Positions 1-12,080 of a stretch of DNA of 64,000 nt are shown one piece after another. Origin of the DNA: Amyelois transitella (taxonomy: Eukaryota > Arthropoda > Insecta > Lepidoptera > Pyralidae); NCBI RefSeq assembly GCF_032362555.1, contig NC_083508.1:4245001-4309000 (forward strand). Direction: 5' to 3'. The first letter of the stretch is position 1. The number at the start of each line of letters is the position of its first letter. The notes under the pieces are model-generated. The model saw only the letters and a list, made by a program, of their open reading frames with translations. It ran no database searches and was not told the origin of the DNA. The position numbers and the translations under genes are program-made.

Positions 1-560
1 AAATATTATAAAGTATTAGCATATCAAAGAAAAGACAGAGAGAAAGGTGTTTGTTTGTTTGCAAATTCTTTATTGAACATTAAAATAAATATGACAAATT
101 TTACATATGAAAGAAAAATAAATATTGCATTGGTGCATAAAGTACAAATAATTTTATTCTAACTTTTGAGTTACCAAAAGATGAACATTTAGGGACCTTT
201 CTTTATTATATTTAGCTATGAACTGTTTTCTCAAACATCTACCTAGTTATCTCTCATCAAAAATTATAATGTTACAAATGGAAATGGATAAAGAACTTAC
301 TTTTATATATTACTATATGTATTAAATTAGGTATTAACTTTCCATCGCGATTTTTCATTTTGACAGATGTCTGTCGTTTGGTTTGGTGTGAGCCATGGTG
401 TGAGTGTTGTGCACTCGTGAGCTTTTTCGAGCCTTTGCAGTTCACACGGAGCTCTCGTGGATTCCGATATATTCGTCGTAATTATAGAGCTACTTATAAA
501 TACAGAAAGAAAACCTACTGTTTAATTTTAATCCTGTAAATATTTTAAAAACTTAGCAAG
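1..560 (+). promoter_or_regulatory. 5' flank and presumed promoter/5' UTR of the CFAP65-like gene
   Basis: No coding exon is visible here. The first 350 bases are AT-rich. From about 360 to 480 the sequence becomes more GC-rich and sits directly before the start codon at 561, so the transcription start is probably in this stretch. No TATA box at a convincing position was seen. The promoter assignment is inferred from position only. Confidence 0.3.
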
Positions 561-3500
561 ATGCAAAAACCTTCGGATGAAAGTGTTTCAGAAATTAAAG
601 TGGTAGACTTCGGTTCTATTCCCGTGGACAGTGTAGTTGAAAAATATGTTAATTTAGAAAATACAGACGAGGTTAATTCATACTTACTTTACATACCTAC
701 TTACTTACTTACAAATTATGATAAACGCCTAGGTCTACTCATATCTTTGAGTCTCAAGAACAACATAGGCTAAATTTTCGCGGGCGAAGTCGCAGGTTAA
801 ATAGCTTTCTGAAATATCACTATCGTAATCGACCTTCTCCCAATAACATTCTTAGTTATATGCTTCAACCCTCGAGAGATAGGTAATCTAAAAGTAGTAG
901 GTACGGTCGATTCGTTGCATACTGTGAAACGATTTAGCAGTTATTTCGTCGAGCACCAATTTCTTGCGAATTTTCGCTTGCCAAGCACTCTTCTACTAGG
1001 ACAGAGGAAAAGGTGCAATGCGTCCTATGTACCCGATTAGTTTTTATCATCGGTCAGGCTCTTACTTTCGCCCTTATACCTACTCGTATAATCCTTTTTT
1101 AGGTCATGGTTAGAACGTTAGGAATAGTGATTCATTACAGGCTAAAATTGTGGCGCGGGTGGATCCGTGACCTTGACGTTGTAGGACCTTAGATTAACCG
1201 GATTTCATAACTTATTACAGAAAGTACTTACGTATCGAGTTTCCTTGCTGTATTTACCAAACGGAATCGATCGTGTATTCAAAGTGTCTCTCACAGACAC
1301 GGTGGTAAAACCAGGAGACCTGGCTGAAATTAGGATACAGTTTAAGCCGAATGTGGTCGGTCAGTCTTTCACAGAATACTACATAGTTGATGACACCGCA
1401 GGGAACAGTTTCAGATTGACCATCCGTGGAAAATGTTTTGGTAAGACTTATCTACCCAAATAAGTTACATCAATCTTGGTTTATTAGTTTGCCTTCTACC
1501 TCTGGGGAGAGAAGATCATTAAGATATAATTATACTCTTAAGCCCGGTAAGTATTACTGTAAGCGAGTACCTACCGATTACATTGTTACCCTGATAAAAG
1601 GGAAACAAACCCAGCTTGAATCATGGATCATAGGTGTTCATTTCTTTATTCATCGATTACGACATCGACTGGAATGGAATTAACGGTGTGATGAAATATC
1701 ATGGCACAAAGTTAAAACCAAATTTATATTGTTATCGAAACAAATTTGTAGGAATGAATTGAGGTCCCATTTCAAAAATTGCTCCGAATTCTACACTTTA
1801 AGGTCCGAAAGTAACGCTGAGCGAACGAAAACTAGAGTTTAGAATATGCAAGAATGTTTCGGAGCAAAGAAGAGAAACAATTCAGATTGTCAATAAATCT
1901 TCTGTGGATACAACATACCAGTGGTTAATGCCTTTAAATGGTCAAGGATTCTTCCAAGTGAGATTTTAAAGGATTTTATCCCGTTTGAAAAGGTCTATGG
2001 TACACGTTATTCTGCTAAACATGCTGCAGATCACTTTCGTCTTTGTGTCCTCAACCACTTATAGGGTTAGCTAATCGCTCCCTCTCTTATAAAAAGCGTG
2101 TTCTTAGATAGGTTCTTCGTGGCATCCTTAGTTGTAACAGTTCGAAGTACGTAGTCAGCGTACCGTCACTTTCTTCCAATAAATTTTTTAACGCTTGCTT
2201 TCCTCCGACAAAGTTATCACGGTTTCTTTTAAGTCAGTCACAATAAGTATTCAAAGTAAACCGGATCTCTATCAAAATGGTAAAAGCCGATATAATTTAG
2301 AGAAATATCATTAAATTGGGAAGACAATACTTTATTATGATCTCTAGGTATAGGCTACTTTACTAAGTAGGTAGATATTATTACATAGCAACGAGATCAT
2401 AATATTGTTTTTCTTTTATAAGTCATTCACTTTATAGATATCGACCGGTAACTGCGGCCTCATAAGAGCATACGAGACAATCATGGCATCGGTCCTCTTC
2501 TCTGGTACCGCACTTGGAATTTATACAGCTGAACTTGTATGTTTGGTTTTGAATCAGGTAACTTTTATAAGCAGGTGTATATCTTTTGTAATTTGTTACA
2601 TTTTTTTTATTAAATTGTCTTAGTTGGGAAAACTTAGGTACAGCCACGAGATGCCTTGCCAAACATGAGTAACTTGTATCGAGTGTTTTGATGATCTTGA
2701 CTCCCTTTTGGATATTGGAAGACTTATCGATATAAGATAACTATTTTTCTAGGATCCACTCTTCCTAAATGTAGTCGCTACTGTGGTATTACCCGGCAAT
2801 CCGTTATTTAATATAACCGACCACGTTTTCGAAAAGAGTTGGAAGCGTAAAAGCCGTTACACTCACCTAATGGAGAACAGCCTCAACCGGTTGGGATACA
2901 TACCTGCTGCTTCGGTATTTGAAAGATACTTGGACTTTGGTATGGGAAGCGTTTCAGACATCACTTTGAACATATCACAGACTTTGTGCATTACTAATCA
3001 TGAACAAGATGAAGGATATATACAATGGGTGCCAGGTCAGTTTCATGCGATACATATTTTTTACTTTCAAGAGATTTAATTAATGTGTTTATATCCATGG
3101 TGAATAAAGCACGACGAGCAATTCGTTTCAGATGCTGATGAAGTATTTATGATTGATCCAATTGACTCTGTGATCCCAGGAAACGAATCTAGGCTGTTTA
3201 CTGTTAGATTCAGGTATTTTATATCATTATACAAACGCACGTTCATTGATTAATTATCGCATGCTTTCTAATTGTACAGCATTTGCATATACAAAATTGA
3301 AAAATATATGAAGAAGTGTCAATTTCCTAATTTATGAATCTTTCCAATATATTTTCTTAACTTTTTTTTTTAAACAACGAAATGGTCCAGGCCCAAATTG
3401 GCGAACGAAGTATTCGGGTACCTGATGTGCGGCGACTTCCAATACAAGCAATTTGACCCCGACACGGACGTGGTGAAGCTGAAACACACGTGGTTTCGAA

Positions 3501-6500
3501 TACCCTGCGTTGGTAACACATGGCCACCTTGCACGCAATGGGGTGCAGACTGCGACTGTCCTACTGAGGTGAGGATACTTTAAACTAAAGTTCCTAGACA
3601 ACATGACACAACATCACTACATAGTATAAAACAAAGTCGCTATTTTAGTCTGTTTGTCTGTATGCTTAAATCTTTAAAATTACGCAACGGATTTTGATGC
3701 GGTTTTTTGTAACAGGTAGAGTGATTCAAGAGGAAGGTTTTTATGAATAATTTTTTCCGAATTTTGCACCCGTGCGAAGCCGGGGCGGGTCGCTAGTTAT
3801 TGATAAGTCTAAGTTCTATTGTAATATTTCAAAAATTGTATATCTAACCAGAATTAAATATAAAAAAATATGCTTTTCCTGCCTCCCTAAATGATACCTA
3901 TCCTATTCTACAATCGCTTTCCCTAAAACATTCCTAACACCGTGTTATCATTTCATAGGTTACATTGCCACCAACTGTGCCAACGAGAACAACATTCACC
4001 AACTTTATGTTGTCAAACAAATTAGAAATACCGATGTATTACAAATTCGAAGCACCCTATGCTACGTAAGTAATATTTCCAGTATTTATACCTCCCGCTT
4101 CTACATAACAGGACGCAAAGTCAATAAATATTATTTTTGATTCAGAAATTTCGTTGTGATGCCCATGTGTGGAATTGTGCCAAGTCGAGGATGGCAGATC
4201 ATATCCGTGGCATTGGAGCCTAAATCTTATGGAGAATATTTTGAAACATGGAATCTTGTTATCAACAAAGCCCATAAAGTAATTTTCAGTTTGTTTTAAA
4301 GCTTTCATCTTTATGCTTACTTGCTTTATATATTAGCTTAGTCTTGTCCCTACTCTGCTCTGGGCCCGTCCATTTGTTTGTTATAAGAAGTACCTACTTA
4401 TGTACTACTTTCTACCTTTACCTGGCTATATTACCATTAATAATAATAATAAACACCACAACAAAGATTCCAACTTAATTTTTCCCAATTTCTTTCAGGG
4501 CGCTTTCAAAACCACACGACTGACCTTATGCGGGAACGCGGAGGTCAGCCACGTAGAAGTGATGTCCCACGGAATCGCGCCCGCCACCCACGCCATGTAT
4601 GAGTTCCAGCCCACCATTACTGGTTGCACTAACTATTGCACCGCTTACCTGCACAACCTCACGAGGATGGAAGTCCAGTAATTCTATTTTTCCTTGCATT
4701 TGCGTATGGCTATTGGCTTTTATTGTTCGAAATTGCTTGGTTTTGGATGCTTTTCATTGTTTAACTTTTCAGTGGGTCTTTCCGGTTTTATTCGCGTTTT
4801 AAAGCTTATGTATGCACTTATTTCTAAACTGCTTTTAATGTTTCTGCTGTGCTTAAATCATCATAAAATCACAACAATTTATTGCACCGCTTATCTTTAG
4901 CCTTAGGATCCTGAACAGCGTGTCATGGTTGGGAGCTGATCACGCGGGCTGTATTGTTCTGCCGCCGAAGGAAATAGTCCCATACCACTTCTGGTTCTTC
5001 CCCAAGATCGCGGACAAAGTCTACGAGACAACTATAACGTGCTCTTGCGTTTGTTTGATCAATGAAAAGTAAGAACAGTTTAGTCTTTAGTATGTATAAG
5101 AGTATATTGGAGAACAAATTTCATAGGCTCTTGTTTCTTCATAGGCTCTTATTTTCTTTAGTTTTAACGAAACATATTTTACAGGCCTGTAGGAGAACCA
5201 ACGGAAATTTTTATACGCATAATTGGATTTTCGGAGTTTCCAGATTTAAGGGTACATTTTAGTCTTTAAATATTACATATACATACATATGATCATGTCT
5301 ATATCCCTAGCGGGGAAGACAGAGCCACCAGTCTTGAAAAGACTGATAGGCCACGCTCAGCTGTTTGGCTAAGTGATAGAATTGAGGTTCAAATAGTGAC
5401 AGGTTGCTAGCCCATCGCCTAAAAGAGGAATCCCAAGTTTATAAGCCTATTTACGACATCCGTGGGAAAGAGATGGAGTAGTCCTATTCTTTTTTGTTAT
5501 GGTGCCTGGAACCACACGGCACCATTACAAACGACAAAATATGAAATCTTTCAGGTGTTACCAAAGAAAACAAATCTTCACGACATTGTTGTGGGCGAAA
5601 GTCTTTCGTTTTCCGTCAAGCTATATAACTATGGAAGTTGCTTCTTTACTTCACAACTGTTCCATGAAATCGATGGTATGGGGGATGACTTCAGCACTGA
5701 CAGGCTGGAAATAGTTTCCACAGTTGTAAGTCAAGTTTAACATTTACAATTGAAAATAATACAGATTTATTGTTGTTTATTTAGCTTTTATTTTTGCTAG
5801 TTCAGGATCATATTATTGATTAAAGGCGCAGTACAATCATTAAATACCACAATGGATAGGCTAAGCTTAAACTACTGCCCAATGTTTTGACAGAATAGCC
5901 TGAAACCATCGAATCATTGCGATGTAATGATGACCGTTACGCCAAACGGCGCCGGGGCTAGGAGGATCTACATCAAATACAGTGTGCTTTATCGCACAGA
6001 AGATGGAGAAATTGAGGAAATACAACCAGTTACGAAGACTATTTGCACCATTTGGTATGATGGGATTTATCCTACATTAAAGGTTTGTTGCTTAATTATC
6101 ATCCAGTTGATGTGAACAATTATTTGTACTTTCACACAAATTCAATATTCGGTTCTGGTCTAAATGTGGCAGACTGAAAGGTCGACTATAAATTTCTTCT
6201 GTTATTTTAGGTGAAACGAACAATATCAACAAAATGTCCGATTATATTGAGCAATCACTGTGTTTGGAATATCGTTAATGTTGAAGAGTAAGTAGCTTTT
6301 TCTATTAAATCACAAAAATCACGTATCTGATTGATCGCATCAAAATTAACTATGTAATTAGTAATGAATTTTTACATAATGTATTTCACGTAGATTAAAC
6401 AAAGCCTTTGTGGATTGCCGTCCTAACAAGCCTCTGTCAGTCAACATCTACGCGCCTGATTTGTGCGTGCGCACGGGCGGCGTCGAGTTCATATTCGTGA

Positions 6501-9500
6501 TCGGTTGCATATACAATGCGCCTGTAGCATGGAGAATGAGAAGGGAGAAGATTTGCGAATGCGAAATGATCGAGGTCCAAATTGGGATATCAATGTATGA
6601 GATGAGGCATACGTGCACTCACAGACGTTTGGTGCAGTTGTCACCACTCAGCGGAATTGTTACCGTATGTAGAAGTACCTACTATTTTTTTTCTTGGCGA
6701 AACACAGTGTACAGTGCAATGCTCGTATTATAGAAAAATAACCGTAGGTGCTATGTTAAAAGGCATTCAATGGCCCAATGTGTCTGAAAAGATAATGAGG
6801 TACCAAAAACTGATTGCAGAATAATCGTACAATTTCATTATTTCTTTACTAATTTATGTACACAGAAAACATTGAGACTGATAAACACAAGAAACAAAAT
6901 TACAAAGGTTCTGCTTATTTCAAAAGAAATCTCTTCCAGCAGACCCGAGATAGGGTGACAGGCGTGTACTCCACTCACACAACTAATAATAGACATACAT
7001 AAACAAATACATTATATAAAATATAATAAAATACATATATAAATGCAAAATAATAAACTTACATAAAGTATATACAATATTTTTAATTAATTTTTTAAAT
7101 TGGGACAGTGATTTAGAGTCACGTATCATCTACGTAATCACGCTTCATATGTGCCGATGTATTGATTTTTCTACGCGAGAGCATACATAGACAATTCCGT
7201 AAAAAAAATTGATGTTATTTCGAATAATTCACACAGACCCTGCAATATTTTCAGCCTGATACACCAAACCTGGTTTTCTTAAAAGTAGACTACGAATTCG
7301 AGGGCGCCAACGTCCTTTGCTATCTAATAACGATGCCTAACAATAGAACGATTTACCTATACATCAACTTATACGCCCATCTGAATACGAAAGGTATTCT
7401 GACTCCTTTGAGAAGATGCGTGGGAGTCACAGAATACCTGGCTGTTTTGAACTGTGGTCGTGTGCCAATCAATAATCTGGATCCAGTTATAAGAGTAAGC
7501 ATGTTAAAATATCCATGATACTGTCACGACTTTATCCTGTACCTATGTAATAGAGTTATCTTTGAAGCGACAGGTCTAACCTTTTTTTGGCTGGTTGATT
7601 ATTTAAAAAATACGCCAAATATTACTGGTCTCAGTCGATCGGATTTTAATTTGAGTAATTTCTCCCCGCCCCACAGTGCTTGCTGAAAGAAGTATTTTTA
7701 GAAGTGTAGTATTTTTTTTGTAATAGACCCAGATCAGAATGTAATTGTTACTTTATTTCAAACAACTTTACTGGATCAATTGCATCAAATAGCAAAAGAA
7801 CCAGGCCACGATGGATAAGCTACCGCATGCAAAAAACTAATAAGTAAAAAACTGCATACCAAATCTCCCAGCGAAAGAAATAAAAAACAAAAAAACACTT
7901 TCAGATCGTGTGGTTATACAACCCGACGGAAGTGTTTACAACGTGGCGTCTATTGCGCGGGAACACGATTTCTCCCGACTCAGTGATTCGCTGTTTGCTG
8001 TATTTCGCCGAAGTGCCACCGCTGGGCAAATTGGCTATACCATTCTCATTTATGCCAACCGAAATGGTAGATTACGAGGTAAAAAAAAAATATAGTCATC
8101 AAATTTTTGACCTAATATTTCAATGAGCATCGATACCCTCCGGTAGAATCGGTCTTTCACAAACGGGCCGTTTTCCCAAATGGTCTGCATTACAAAAAGG
8201 CGTACATTTTTAATCTGTAAATTAATTTATTCATCAGTTTTTTTTTTGTCCAAATGGTAAACATTCTGTCGGCTATGGTTTGGAATTTTTCGGATAGTCT
8301 TCATCTACTTTGTGCACCAAAAGTCACTTAAAGGGGTCGACGTCGACTAACTACGCACTAGCGGCACTTTTTTCAACGAGTCGGTGTACGGCGTCGTCGG
8401 CGTCCTCGTAAAAAGTGTTAGTGGAGAATGGTAAATGTGTGTGGAAATTGCAGGTAGTATTCCTCTGTTCGTTTGGTTACGACACGGAAAAAATAAAAGT
8501 ATTTGGGCAGGGCGGTTTGCCCAACTGTATAGAAACAAGGCTCGACATACCCAGTTATGTGGAAAGGGTAATTAGATCCGCGTATAGGAAAGAAGTCGTA
8601 AGTTAATTTATTTTAATAATTAATGTTATTTATATAAGGATCGATTCTATTATTGTTCTCAATATTAATAAAATAAGTAAAAAAGCTATAAAATTTTAAA
8701 AATAGTAGGTACATATATTGCCTTTAATTAATCCGAAGTCATAATCATAATTCTTAACATTAAAAAACAAATGTATCCAACAGATATATCTTTCCGTCGA
8801 ACACATAACGATACCGATGATGCCCACTCATTCGTTGTCACGAGACATCATTGCGATTTGCAACGATACAGACAGCATCATACGGTTTATTTGGCTACCG
8901 TAAGTTTTATTTGTACCTACGTAAATGCTTGTCTGGAAATAGATTGGGTCAATTCAAAGTTGCAATTAATATGAAACCGCGTAAGGTCTTACATTCTAGG
9001 AACTCTTTACATAAGTACCTACCCACAATCAAAGTTTCAAAATGGTAGCCGTTACTTTTGTGTGTACTGTGATTGGTGTGGTAACCAAAGATTGAATTAA
9101 CAGAGCTTATTTTAAGTTGGTAAAAATGTATTTAATTTACAGCGAAAGAATAGCAAACATCATAAATATAGTAATGACCCCATGCTGGGGGGTAATTCAG
9201 CCTAAAACTACGGAGTGGATCACGATGACCGTCTACACTTTGCAAGAACCGGCCACGTTCACGTAAGCGCGATAATAAAATAATATTCCCCTGTTAAGGT
9301 TGACAAGGGAGTCGCTTCATGTCCAAACCTGACTTACTAAATTGAGAATCATCATACGCCCGGGCTCCTTACCAGAGGTGAGAATGTAACAGTGACAAAT
9401 GAACGGATAAGACTCCATTCTACTGATTCAATTCATATAATTTTGGTTAAATACTCACTATGTTTTCATAATTATATGTTTTGGAGGAACAAATACTTAA

Positions 9501-11652
9501 GTAATATTGCAGTTTTCTAACCAAACCGAAGTAGATTCCAACCAATTTCTTTTTTCAACTGATGATAAAGTTAAATAAATCCATAGAACAACTGTGGCAT
9601 GCGAGATTCTGGATCTGACCGAGCGAAAAAAATACCAGCGAAACGAGTTACTAAGGAGGAATAAAATAGAGAAATGCAACCAAGAATTTATCATCACCGA
9701 AAAAGGTTTAACTCATCCAGTAAGTAATCAAATGGAAAAATCGTCTGTAAAATTGAAAACTCAAGGGACCTTACCAAGGTCCCATGAGAAATTATTCTTC
9801 TTTCACAACTAGGTACTTAATACCGACACCAAGAAAAAAAAAAACTTCTCAAATTAATATAACTATATTAAAAAAATACGTTGCTTCCCAACACTTTCAA
9901 GGCGTCTGTGATGCGATATTCTGAGATGTTTGGAATCAAAGTGATCTCTATAGATAATACCATCCATTTCTAGAAAAGAGTGTTCCTTTTATTTCTCATT
10001 TCAGGGCATAAATGATTCCCCTCCCTACGTATTGGACATAGTAAAACCCGTGCCGTTTTACTTGGCAATGACAGTGTCAATATGCTCTAAAGGCCAACGG
10101 GATGGCTTTCCCAGAATGCTTTTGAAACAAATGTGGGAGCAGGTATGCATGCAATATTTAAAGGGTAGTTATGAAGGAATGATGGCTGATCCTTCACTTA
10201 AATGTTCGCAAGTAAAAGTCTACATTAATTAAGAACTACGGAACCATAGCATGTTTTTATTAGCCAAGCTGAAGATTGTGAAATGAGGTGTGGCTTAAAG
10301 ATTGTATATGCACTTCCATGTCAAGCCCAATTATTCGGCTAAAGTATTACTGAGCGAAAGGAATGCGATCATTTCATTGATTAATAATCGTGTTTTGTTT
10401 ATTAATAATAATCAATGTTTTGATTTGTTGATTCATCAATATGTAGCGACCCGCCACGGTTTCGCACGGGTAGCATTCATAGATAAACCTTCCTCAGAAA
10501 AACCCTCTTTCCAACATTTCAAACACGAATAAAATCCGTCAACAACTTTCCAAGATCAGCGCATACATACAGACACATAAAATAGGGGGACTTTATATAT
10601 AAATTTATAGTGATTTTAAATAACCAAAAATGTTTTATAGACTCCGGCATACGATCTGCTATCATCGGATCTCAGCGATTATGGAGGCATTAACAGATCC
10701 TCCACAGGCAACAATATGACTACTGCTGACATAATACGTGTTATAGATGGTGTATTGTGGTAGGTAACATTTTTCATATTATCTGTAATGGCCTCTTAGT
10801 GCAACCATGAGATACACGTCACCTTCATTCTGTCGTAGTCGGGTAAAACTTGAACTTTACAATTATGCCCACAACTCCACCTGCGTAAATGTCATGTTTG
10901 TTTCCCGTTTCGTTTGTGTAGATATTTTGGTTAGGATACCTACACTTTTAAAAGAACATACCTACATGTATCAGCTATCTAGGGCGAGTACGTTGTCTGC
11001 CAGTAATGGTCGTAGTCGGGTAAAACTTGAACTTTAGAATTATGCCCACAACTCCACCTGCGTAAATGTTATGTTTGTTTCCCGTTTCGTTTGTGTAGGT
11101 ATTTTGGTTAGGATACCTACACTTTTAAAAGAACATACCTACATGTATCAGCTATCTACGGCGCGTACATTGTCTGCCAGTAATGCAAGAGATTTATGTT
11201 GATTTTATCGGAATTTGTTTTTAGGGATGCCCTTCACAGCAAGATGTTTAAGAATCAAATTAAATATTTAGCGAGGGAGGAAATACCAACATATTCTCAA
11301 TTAGTGAAAATGATTGAAACTGATAAGAAACCTCGTTTGAGTCGCAGGTAAGTTCATATAAGAACTTCTTGTAAATTGATAAAAAATTATCTAAATTATT
11401 TTCTGGACAAAATCTTGTTCTAATAGATGCTTTTTCAATTTTCAAATAGATGCTATCTTTACCCTATCTGCATTGTGAAATATATACATTTTCTAGTTAA
11501 AAAATTCGATCTGAACAAAATCACAACAAAATATAATTTGTTTCAGAGTAACCTCTGGGATATGCGACGCCATTGTCAACAAAGCTGTTTTCCACGTCTA
11601 CGGTCTCAACCCTAAACATGACAATATGGCTATATTGGAAGCTGAGGAATAA
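561..11652 (+). CDS. CFAP65: CFAP65-like ASH/MSP-repeat axonemal protein (26 exons, 1305 aa)
   Basis: Exons: 561-671, 1221-1440, 1803-1957, 2438-2557, 2753-3035, 3132-3213, 3391-3568, 3959-4065, 4146-4278, 4499-4677, 4907-5068, 5185-5251, 5555-5725, 5894-6082, 6211-6287, 6394-6664, 7255-7494, 7905-8078, 8454-8597, 8784-8899, 9143-9262, 9587-9719, 10005-10142, 10641-10759, 11225-11347, 11547-11652. All introns are GT-AG, phases close, and the sum is 3918 nt ending in TAA. The N-terminus (VDFGSIPVDSVVEKYVNLEN) is a typical ASH/MSP immunoglobulin-like strand pattern, and similar beta-rich modules recur (IRIQFKPNVVG; ISVALEPKSYGEYFETW). Such proteins sit in the sperm flagellum or ciliary axoneme. 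CFAP65 (CCDC108) is the best family guess; CFAP47 or hydin relatives are alternatives. It is shorter than vertebrate CFAP65 (about 1900 aa). The frame is intact. A polyadenylation signal AATAAA lies at 11766-11771. Confidence 0.7.
3660..3797 (+). repeat. SINE-like repeat tail in a CFAP65 intron
   Basis: This stretch in the intron after exon 3391-3568 has the form of a common dispersed repeat: a T-rich head with 'acgcaacggattttgatgcgg', then 'agagtgattcaagaggaagg', ending in a GC-rich tail 'gcgaagccggggcgggtcgc'. Related tails occur in this window at 10442-10560 (reverse), 15075-15210 (reverse), 17090-17175 and 62652-62690. Classification as a SINE or Helitron derivative is inferred. Confidence 0.5.
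5277..5522 (+). repeat. Dispersed repeat family A, copy 1 (fills a CFAP65 intron)
   Basis: A full-length but diverged copy of a roughly 250-bp family. It starts with CATA repeats and 'tcatgtctatatccctagcgggg', carries 'gtgacaggttgctagcccat', and ends in 'ccacacggcac'. It makes up most of the 303-nt intron between exons ending at 5251 and starting at 5555. Other long copies are at 29031, 29545, 49187, 53128 and 58049. Confidence 0.75.
10442..10560 (-). repeat. SINE-like repeat tail, reverse orientation
   Basis: Reverse copy of the repeat tail seen at 3660-3797: 'gcgacccgccacggtttcgcacggg' followed by 'aaaccttcctcagaaaaacc' and 'aatccgtcaac'. It lies in the intron between the CFAP65 exons ending at 10142 and starting at 10641. 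Confidence 0.5.
10834..11185. repeat. Two-copy tandem duplication, 177-bp unit
   Basis: The segment starting 'cgtagtcgggtaaaacttga' at 10834 is repeated nearly identically from 11011, so the period is 177 bp. The second copy ends at about 11185. Only a handful of substitutions separate the copies (for example ttacaatt/ttagaatt and gtcatg/gttatg), which indicates a recent duplication. It lies inside the CFAP65 intron 10760-11224 and fills most of it. Confidence 0.9.
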
Positions 11653-12080
11653 TCCCTAATTTTTGTGTTTAACATTTTACTAGATACATTTTTTAAATAA
11701 TATGTAGCAAAAGTCACGTTGGAAACCTATTGTAGGTTGTCCCATTTTAGGGTTTCTTGCTAGAGAATAAATATATAAAGTTACCTCGTAACATTATTTT
11801 ACTTACACGTTTAATCGATCGACGGCAAATGTGGTTCGGGAATTATAAAAAAAGAAATATTTCACGAAAAATTTCCTCAACTTTTCAATAATCCTATATT
11901 TGTTAATACGGCTCTGCTCATTAAACAATTATAATAAACACTATCGCAATCATTGATTCATTTATTGGTCACATAACTTAATCTATATCACAATTAGGCA
12001 CATAATTAGGTACAACCAACAGTTTTCTCTCCTAAATTAACATACTTAATAGTAAAAATTAAATAATTACCCAAGGTAAA
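11653..12080. other. Convergent intergenic gap between CFAP65-like and SRBD1
   Basis: A 428-bp gap between two facing stop codons. It holds a polyadenylation signal for the plus gene (AATAAA, 11766-11771) and one for the minus gene (TTTATT on plus, 11961-11966). No further gene is visible. Confidence 0.6.
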
